Shown one piece after another: positions 54,722 through 64,000 of a stretch of 64,000 bases of DNA. Under the pieces are notes generated by a model. That model saw only the letters and a list, made by a program, of their open reading frames with translations. It was not told the origin of the DNA and did no database searches. Numbering within the stretch: the first letter of the stretch is position 1; every line of letters begins with the position of its first letter. Position numbers and translations under genes: made by a program. Origin of the DNA: Cryoendolithus antarcticus (Eukaryota; Ascomycota; Dothideomycetes; Cladosporiales; Cladosporiaceae); the NCBI GenBank assembly GCA_002077065.1, contig NAJO01000083.1:17715-81714 (forward strand). Reading direction: 5' to 3'.

Positions 54722-56930
54722 GTCTGGACTTTGCGTTTCTGTTTGACGGCGAGACAGTTTGATATTAACTGTATTGTGCGGACCCATATTCGTGCTGGTG
54801 CCTTTGCAACTCACCATCCCGTGTGCTTGATCGCTTTATTTCGGTCGCATGCACTGGCCGGCCGTGCACGTGTGGACGGCAGGTAGAGACTGCAGATCAG
54901 GCAACTAGCCGGTCTCGAATGAGACGCCCGTATCGAGGGTTCGTGAAGGTAGTCGAGCCGAACTTGCATCTTTGCTGTGCGCCTCGATGATCTAACGGCT
55001 GGTCAGTCAGGTTGTTGGTGTATGCAAGATGTGATCCTCACATACCAAGGCAGTCGGTGCGCAGAGCCGCAGCACCGTTGTCGAACGTTTGACAGGGCTA
55101 ATATGTTGAGTAGTCTTGATCCTGTCGAAACCGCCCAATCAGCGTCGCAAAGTACTGATGAACAGGTGGGATGTCTCGGTACTCGAAGCGTCGCGTGGGA
55201 GACTAGGATCCCGCGCAGCGGACCGTGAGGTGGAAAGCTTGCCGCTATTAGAAAGACTTGTGTGAGTCAAGGGCTATCATACTGAACCAGCTTCTTGGAC
55301 CCAGTGAGTGGATTGGTGTTGATTGTGTGCTTGAAGTATAAGAGGGCTATGCTGAGACGTTGGGGCCGATGTATCTTGCGTGCGCGACCAAGTGCTGGAA
55401 AGGCGCCAGGAAGGGCTGATATCTGACGCGGAATAGACTGACGCTCAATAAATGCGCGCACTGGACCATGATATTACAGCGATCTCGACAGCTCCATGCG
55501 GCAGAGGGCCAAGATGTATGAGACGTAGCAGTAGATAGTGCATTGCGGCTTGCCCGCAACATGATGGAGACGAGCGTGCTCAAGCCGTCCTGCCTCTGGT
55601 CCACAGCAGCCTACGCCCGAACCGCAGACATTCGAAGCGCAACGACGTCGCAGTAGTGACGATTATGTTGAAGGATGGCGACTAGCGGATGGCGAGTCCA
55701 ATCACATTGCACGCCGCTCGAGCGTATAAGCTTGTCTGGCAAAGCATAGTCTCCCGAGTCATGGTAACAGAGGCCACGGGATGACCACTCGAAGCCATAG
55801 ATGTTGCAGAAATGGAATCGCGTGTAATCCATCCGGTCCGTGAACCGCGTAGCTGCGAAAGCAAGCAGACGAAAGTGACATACGGCAAGAAAATGGGGCC
55901 AAACCTTAGTTGTGGCATAGTTATACTGTAACGTTACCACAGCCCCACGAGTGGAGCCGGAATAGATGTCAGTGTACCTCTCCAAGCATTCGATAGCTTA
56001 GCTCCCGCGGTGGCCGAGCGGTGAAGCCGCTACCTGCTCGAGTGTCACTCTTGTTCCACTGCGGAGTGAGCGGTGAGATCTGCAAACAAGCGTATGGAAA
56101 CTCCGAAGCTCGGCAACACTAGGGTCACCGTGGGGAAATTATGATCTCGAGATGCGAACCCGAGTGCTGCTGGGGTACCCCGTAGGCCCAGTAGGGTATA
56201 TATATCGTGTATGGAGCTTGTCGACGTTGTTTGGTGGACACAAGTCGAGCAATCGAAGTCGTACTGCCGATCATCTCCGCCTCGATCGTGAGGAGCTTGT
56301 AGTCTTGTGGGTATGACCATACAAAGTGGAAGCGGCTGCGTGGTTTCGTGGCCGCGCTCCGGAGCCGATCATACCGGTGAGCACCCGCAGATGAGAAGCG
56401 ATGAGGTGTCGTCAGCGATAGACCCGCGCCATCGGGTCGTAGGCATAGGGCTGCAGCATACCGTCATGCATCCACTGTGCGTCGCCAATACGAGATTGGT
56501 GTTGCGCCATCGCCAGGTGGAGATTTCGAGGGTCCAGAAGGTCACGGGCACTCGCGTAGAGGACGTGTTCAAGACCGTGGAAAGCCCCATTGGTCAAGCA
56601 GGAAAGCTCACCTCACAGACGCTGTACGCCATCAAGGGAGATAGGAATGTGTTCCGACGATTCGCTCTCACCGTGGCTGTACGCCCTGCATCTGATACTG
56701 ATGTTCTGGCAGAGACCATGTGGTGGTAGGTCGACAAGTGTGAGAGTGTACTCCGTAGGCGGTCAAAGATGCAGGCGCGACCGGGCCAAAGCGTATCGAT
56801 ATCAAGGCTTGGCGTGCCAGAACGCGTCTCCAACATCGCGTCTCGATCAACATGACTATCAACAGCCAACCCATCACCATGGCCCGGTCACTCACCAGCA
56901 TCATACAAACATTATTATAGATCTCGAATA
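54722..56930. other. Gene-poor intergenic stretch
   Basis: This is 2.2 kb between divergent genes and the longest region without a supported gene. It contains a GGGGTACCCC palindrome (56172-56181), a TATATATAT run (56197-56205) and a tRNA-like A-box segment near 56000. The open frames, up to 140 codons, are not recognisable. Confidence 0.45.
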
Positions 56931-58589
56931 ATGCCTCAGGTCTTCCCCCAACCTGCCGCCGCTGCGACTGTAGGCTCGACATCGCCAGCTATGGACGACC
57001 TACCATCGGGAAGACAGAAGAGGAAGAGGACAAGGTACACAAGCTATACATGAAGCTATGCATGGACACCTGGATAGTTGCTGATCCTGCTGAACAGTCC
57101 TGAGGATCAGATCGCCCTCGAAGCTGCCTATTCACGTGATTCGAAGCCAGACAAGACAGCACGCCAAGAATTGGTGAAGCTGGTGGCCATGGGTGAGAAG
57201 GAAGTCCAGGTAGGTCCACAGTATCGTACGATGCTGGTCCACACTGACAGCTTCTAGATCTGGTTTCAGAACCGACGGCAGAGCTCGAGACGGAAGAGTC
57301 GACCACTGCTGCCCCATGAAGTCGCGCAGTATCATGCAGCTCGTGCCGGACAAACGTGTGAACATGGAGCAGCCCACGAGCGCGACGTGAACCCCGAAAG
57401 TGATGACAGCAACGCTAAAATAGCAGACGAGGGTATGCATTCGGTCTGCCGCGATACTGCGACGGGACAGCATCGAGATGTTGACGCAGGGCGCAACTTC
57501 AAGTCCCCTACTGAAGGCGGCCTTCTTCCAGCTGCTTCACAACCTCTGCGAAGAGCTAGCAGCATGTCTCAACTACCAAGTAGCAGCTTCGTCGCAGCAA
57601 CTAGTTCGAATGTCGGGTACTTCTCGAATAAGAGGCGAGCGTCTGCCATGCACCAACACGATGATCGCCCTTCGCTGACCGCTGTTCGAGTGGTCACTGC
57701 ATCGTCCGAGCGACTTCTGAGGAAGTCATCATCGATTGTCCGGTTAGCGATGGATGCCTATGGCGGAGCACGCATCACGACAAAAGACGGATCGTCACCG
57801 TCGCCACCTCGACCGCTACAAGACGCCACTCAGGCTTCTTTAGATGTCTCGCAGGGCCCAGCTCCCAGTGCCTTGGACTTATGTAGCTCTACCAACTCAT
57901 CGCAGTCTCTACGTCGATCGATGACTGGACGGTCGCGGGACTCGCGTGCCTGGGAGTTCTGGTGCGACAAGGACTCGCGAACGGAGATCGAAGACAGGTC
58001 AGCAGCAGACGAGTCTGGCTCGGCGTCGAACGCGATCGGTTTGATGCGTGCTACTTCGGGACGGTCCATCCTGGGACCTCTCACCAGCAAACGGGCTTTG
58101 GGCCTTCATCGGACCTCGTCTGCCAAGCGAGCCAAAGTCGATCAAGCACAACCCAGCTTGGTCCGCTCGAGTACTTCCAGCGGGAGACTTCAGCAGGGAC
58201 GGCATGAGGCTGCTTCCTTTCGGGCGCCAAAGCTACGCTACTCACTCTCGAATGCTCAGATCATCATTCCAGGGAACGATTCTGACAAGGAGAACTGGTC
58301 ACCAGATCGTGCAGTGATGGCAGCCTCGGATGATCAGATCAAGCCTGTCAGCAAAGGGGTGCTGTCCGAGAAGCGCGGCGGTATCAACATGGCAAGGAGC
58401 GGTCGGAAGCAGTCTCCCCTCAAGGGCAGGCTTTCGCGGACTGGAGCCGACGAGAACGCGAATCTCGACGCTGATGCAGAGCTGGCCGCATTCATGCGCA
58501 GCGATCGAAGAAGTCGCAGCATTTCTGGGGACGAGGAGCTGGACTGCGTGCAAGGACTGCTGTCGCTGAGTCAAGGCGCATGGCGATGA
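56931..58589 (+). CDS. Homeodomain transcription factor (Yox1/Yhp1-like)
   Basis: Nuclear DNA-binding regulator. Exons are 56931-57034, 57098-57209 and 57258-58589 (515 residues). The homeodomain lies at about 29-90. It begins RQKRKRTSPEDQIALEAAY across intron 1 and continues with DKTARQELVKLVAMGEKEVQ and, across intron 2, helix 3 IWFQNRRQSSRRK with the invariant Trp, Phe, Asn and Arg. The rest is Ser/Arg-rich with RRASS/RKSS-type phosphosite motifs. A short conserved-looking block SRAWEFWCDKDSRTEIE lies around 200, seen in fungal Yox1-type homeobox proteins. The C-terminus holds DKENWSPD and an acidic DADAELAAFMRS segment. Likeness to yeast Yox1/Yhp1, cell-cycle repressors, is based on domain order only. 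Confidence 0.88.
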
Positions 58590-60825
<2,236 letters not shown>

Positions 60826-61316
60826 CAGTACAAATAGTAAACCCTGTCTCTCCACTCAATCCAGAACATGTCTTGCTCCTGTAAGATCGGTTGTGCTATC
60901 GGTCTGGATGCTCGAGAGGGGCCGTTATGATTGATAAATGCAGCTTACATCATGTCTCTCGAGGACACTATATAGATCATGCTTGCTTTCGCAGGTGTTC
61001 TAGTGGGAGCAGAGAAGCAGTGCAGTGTTCTAGAGAGTGAACTTCAGTATGCCATCTCACTAATTTGAGAGCAATCTCCAGGACTTGCGGCGTACAACGT
61101 AGTCGCACAAGGATCCCTAGGACACCATTTGAGAAGATCGACTAGAGCGACGCTTTATACGGTGCACCAGACATACAGCGACATCATCGTCGAGCTTATA
61201 AAAAGTCCCCAACACCATGCTAAACGCTCAGGGCGAATCATATTGTTCAAAGCGAGTCCGCCTCCATCTCCGTAGCTCATCATGCCTTGCTCACTCACTC
61301 ACTCAGTCACACTACC
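60826..61316. other. Intergenic between convergent 3' ends
   Basis: This is 491 bp between the amine oxidase and BRCT gene ends, with no open frame of note and no RNA gene seen. Confidence 0.55.
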
Positions 61317-62136
61317 TCACTTCTTCCTACCTTTCTTCGCCGCAGCCTTCACTGCCTCCCCATCAATCTTGAACTCACCTCCATCCAGCAGCAGCTCCCC
61401 TCGAATGATCGACTGCGAAAGCAGGTCCTTCTTAAATACGTCCTTGCCACCGTTCCTGAGTTCGGTGACGTCCTGATCCTTGCCCTCGCAGCCAATGAAC
61501 ACGACATTGCCCTTTCTGTCCAGACCTTTGCGAGGCGTGCCTGATTCCACACGAGTCGCACCGGCTTCCACCAGCATCGCCCTCACGCTCGCAAAGTCGC
61601 TCTCGCCGTACTGCTTGTGCAGTGGTTGCGTGAGGTAGATTACTTTGTTGGCGAATAGCTTAGATCGATCCACCTCGGCTGTCTCGATGAGGTCTTCGTG
61701 GACGTAGTCAGCTGAAGGCAGAACATGATCTGCCTTCATGGAGTCCGTGATCCAATCATCTGTGACCACTGCCTTGCCGAGGACTAAGGATCGCAGTACC
61801 TTTGCAGTCTTCGGCAGCTCACCTTTGCCCACGACGCAGATGAAGTCGGCTTTCTTGGTGGGTACATCTTCGATAACCGTGATGTTATGTCCCTTGAGCC
61901 AGATCTTTGCTTTCTCTGTGTGCTTACTTGAGCTTAGTAGGACCTTGGCAGGCGTTGTAGATGCAGCAGAAGAAGCAGATGCAGGTGGGATCTCAACACG
62001 AGGAGGCAACTCTGGTACGTTTTTACTGGAATACACGAGTCTCCAATCCTACACACCACAACCGTGTGCGCCCTTCAATTTTGCCCTGCCGCCTGGTGCA
62101 GCAGATTCTTACTCCCACGACCGATCACTTGCTCAT
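61317..62136 (-). CDS. Tandem-BRCT domain protein
   Basis: Nuclear protein with two BRCT-like repeats, modules that bind phosphopeptides or DNA ends in DNA-damage pathways. The specific role is unknown. The main exon is 62025-61317. Its upstream reading begins with GTG, not ATG, so a first exon is needed. ATGAGCAA at 62136-62129 joins in phase to give MSNKNVPELPPRVEI (about 238 residues). A second identical ATGAGCAAGT at 62168 is an equal alternative. BRCT 1 covers about 30-115 (KVLLSSSKHTEKAKIWL...ADFICVVGKGEL...AVVTDDWITDSM). BRCT 2 covers about 120-215 (ANKVIYLTQPL...SVRAMLVEAGATRVES...NVVFIGCEG). The tail is Lys-rich (AKKGRKK), fitting nuclear import. Confidence 0.8.
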
Positions 62137-63123
62137 GCGGAAAGCCAATGACTACTGTACTTGCTCATCATCTCAAAGCAGCGCGACATTCATAAGTCAT
62201 GACTGCAACCTCAGTGCAGCATCGTTACTACAGCAGGACAAGATGCGAGGAAGGCAAACAAGACCGCATCACAACTGTTACTAGAGCACGATTGAGGAGA
62301 AGGAGGTTCAAGGCTCCACACTAATCCATGCTTCAATCATGTTTGTGAAGGCGAGTAAGCAAATCGTCACCGAGAGCGTTGCAAAGTAAATTCAAGCTGA
62401 GCCGGAATGCCGGTGGATCGATCAGCACGGGAAATATGGGAGTGAGGCGAAAAGTCCATCTGCCCAGTACTGAGCAACCACGCATGACAAACACGGCACT
62501 ATTCGTTCCATGGAATCTTCCTCTCAGACTGTAGCCCAACTTCTTTTCTCACGCCGAGCTACCTCGAGATGCTGCTCTTCTTTCTGTTGAATTGTCTGGC
62601 CGACGTTGATTGCTTCCTGATTATACCTGACTTCGGTGTTGGCGAATTTGAGACACAAGCGGGCGAACAATATTCGCAAAAGATGGAGTCGTCGGCCAGA
62701 CCACCGTTTTGTCGAGCCAAGAGTCCGGAAAGCCAACGCGAGTTGACCTCGATGAATAAATAGATGGCAAAATCCGAGCAAATGTACACGGCCAAACTCG
62801 AGCAGCAGTAGAATCCGATGAAGCAGCAGAAGAAAGAGGAGAGTCGGAAGCATATTGTTTTGCTGGAAAAATTAATGGTCCAGACGCACAGCATATAGAG
62901 AAGCTATGGTGATTCTCACGTGTTACCACGTACTAGCATAGGAGGAAGGAGCATCCAGAAAATGAAGATGTCTTTATTCTCACAGAATTGCCTATACCGC
63001 AGCAGATGATGACTCGCATGGTTGTCGAGAACGAGGAATCGTTTGCTACTGTATGATCTATGCAACACCACCCTTGTCATGCCCTAACCACCAGAATCAT
63101 ACCCATCCCCAGACCCACCCATT
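62137..63123. other. Intergenic
   Basis: This is about 0.99 kb between two minus-strand genes. Minus-strand frames at 62524-62929 are short, overlapping and not recognised. No RNA or repeat is seen. Confidence 0.5.
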
Positions 63124-64000
63124 CTACAAGTTCCAATCCAGCAACCAATCCCCCCTAACATCAGGCGCAGGCTGCACAACCTCCACCTTCCCCTTCACCG
63201 TCAAATAAGCGCCCTGATCCGAATACTGCAACAAGCGCCCATACTTCCTACTCCGCCTCACAGCGTCCTCCCCAACTCCCGCAGCGTCTTGCGGAATCCA
63301 TACTACAGGCGCCGGCTCCCTGGTGACCGGATCCTGGTACGCAGCTCGCAGCTCGGCGTCCCGCTCCGCGGGGGAGAGATCGGTGAGTTCATCTGGGTAG
63401 GAGGCGATGGAGGCGCCGAGTTGGTCTGCTATTTGCATTTTGTGCGCGCGAGTGGGGCTGATGGTCGTGTGGGTCGGCGATGATCCGTGGGATTGCACGG
63501 CTGCCAGGTGCAGGTCCATGCGTTCACGCAGGCGGAGCATAGTTTTGCGGGCTTCGGCTGCCGTGTTGGCGACTCCGTGTGCGAGGCGGAGTCGCTGTGT
63601 TGTTGTTGTGCCGTCGAGTTGGGCTGGTTTGTTGTACGAAGTCTCACCGGCTCGTCGGTGCTGCAAAGACGGACTCACCGGGTCGGCCACCGTGTCCCCC
63701 TCGCTTTCCCTGCTCTCCGCGCCATCCTCAAACTCCGTTAGATACATTTTCCTCTCTGCATCCGCCGCCTTATCCTCTAGCGTCACGGGTAACAACTCAT
63801 ATAAGGGCCTCAGCAACCGCTCATGGAGATAATGGAATCCCGCCGTCAGAATCAACGCCACGATCATGATAATCGCCTGCGACGTCGCAGCCAGGTTATT
63901 ATCCGAATTCCGCACAAGAAAGAACAAGCCAATTAGCGTGATCTCAAGGATGTAGATGCCGGCGAGTAATTGTGTTAAGGCGTTCTCGAAGAGAGCGCCG
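63124..64000 (-). CDS. Csc1/Rsn1-family (DUF221) channel, C-terminal part
   Basis: C-terminal portion of an osmosensitive calcium-permeable cation channel of the OSCA/TMEM63/Csc1 group. The gene continues beyond the right edge, so the N-terminal part and most membrane helices are missing. The visible part starts in a membrane region (GALFENALTQLLAGIYILEI, then TLIGLFFLVRN), followed by a second helix (SQAIIMIVALILTAGFHYL) and HERLLRPLYELLPVTLED. A cytosolic tail of about 200 residues follows. It contains an acidic AERKMYLTEFEDGAESRESEGD block, a helical VANTAAEARKTMLRLRERM segment and the family end block EPAPVVWIPQDAAGVGEDAVRRSRKYG. Assignment to this family is firm from the last helices and tail. 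Paralogue identity is open. Confidence 0.85.
   Translation of the reverse strand, partial: GALFENALTQLLAGIYILEITLIGLFFLVRNSDNNLAATSQAIIMIVALILTAGFHYLHERLLRPLYELLPVTLEDKAADAERKMYLTEFEDGAESRESEGDTVADPVSPSLQHRRAGETSYNKPAQLDGTTTTQRLRLAHGVANTAAEARKTMLRLRERMDLHLAAVQSHGSSPTHTTISPTRAHKMQIADQLGASIASYPDELTDLSPAERDAELRAAYQDPVTREPAPVVWIPQDAAGVGEDAVRRSRKYGRLLQYSDQGAYLTVKGKVEVVQPAPDVRGDWLLDWNL

Noticed and set aside
56140..56175. Reverse-strand GGGTTCG resembling a tRNA B box
   Set aside because: No 5-bp T stem, no acceptor pairing and no anticodon arm could be drawn.

Overview
The window is nuclear DNA of a filamentous ascomycete. The support is short spliceosomal introns (about 41-145 nt, GT..AG), a gene roughly every 2 kb on both strands with no operon logic, and a typical mould gene set: a GH6 cellobiohydrolase with a CBM1 domain, a SUN-family wall protein, a Pom1-type DYRK kinase, UMTA-like and NmrA-like enzymes. 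The protein set looks like Pezizomycotina, and the low-complexity Ser/Pro/Gln-rich extensions would fit Dothideomycetes. That class assignment is inference. I see no transposon, rRNA gene, CRISPR array or virus-like gene.

Layout. 0-8 kb: a YGR210-type GTPase (cut by the left edge), a 1642-residue Pom1-like polarity kinase, and an indoleamine 2,3-dioxygenase. 10-20 kb: the Mediator kinase CDK8/Ssn3, an MFS sugar transporter, exosome ring subunit Rrp46, a MEIOB/RPA1-like OB-fold protein and the kinetochore subunit Dsn1. 20-27 kb: a second, eight-exon MFS sugar/quinate-type transporter, the secreted cellobiohydrolase Cel6A and a small methyltransferase. 28-34 kb: Pmp3, spermidine synthase, an AhpD-like protein, a DUF202 membrane protein and the eEF1A methyltransferase Efm7. 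34-45 kb: a variant copper-fist regulator, a syntaxin (Sso1-like), a small conserved orphan, Kti12, ESCRT-I Vps23 and a SUN-family wall protein. 47-54 kb: a SET-domain protein, a secreted M28 aminopeptidase, an intron-containing tRNA-Gly(GCC) and an NmrA-like protein. 56-64 kb: a homeodomain factor, a flavin amine oxidase, a tandem-BRCT protein and the C-terminal end of a Csc1/DUF221 channel (cut by the right edge).

The genes do not form one pathway. Most are single-copy housekeeping genes. Local pairings that may matter are the sugar transporter beside the cellobiohydrolase, and the spermidine synthase sharing a 319-bp bidirectional promoter with the AhpD-like gene. Several genes begin with a very short coding exon followed at once by an intron (Kti12 6 nt, BRCT gene 8 nt, Pmp3 17 nt, Pom1 28 nt, spermidine synthase 34 nt). 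Exon boundaries were read by eye from GT/AG signals, frame continuity and family conservation. No transcript data were available.

The most interesting points are the MEIOB-like three-OB-fold protein with a PCNA-box-like N-terminus, the copper-fist factor with an altered metal-ligand set and extra Cys clusters, a frame-neutral intron inside the Pom1 catalytic domain, and a small orphan with a conserved-looking C-terminus. I did not find a clearly new multi-gene system.
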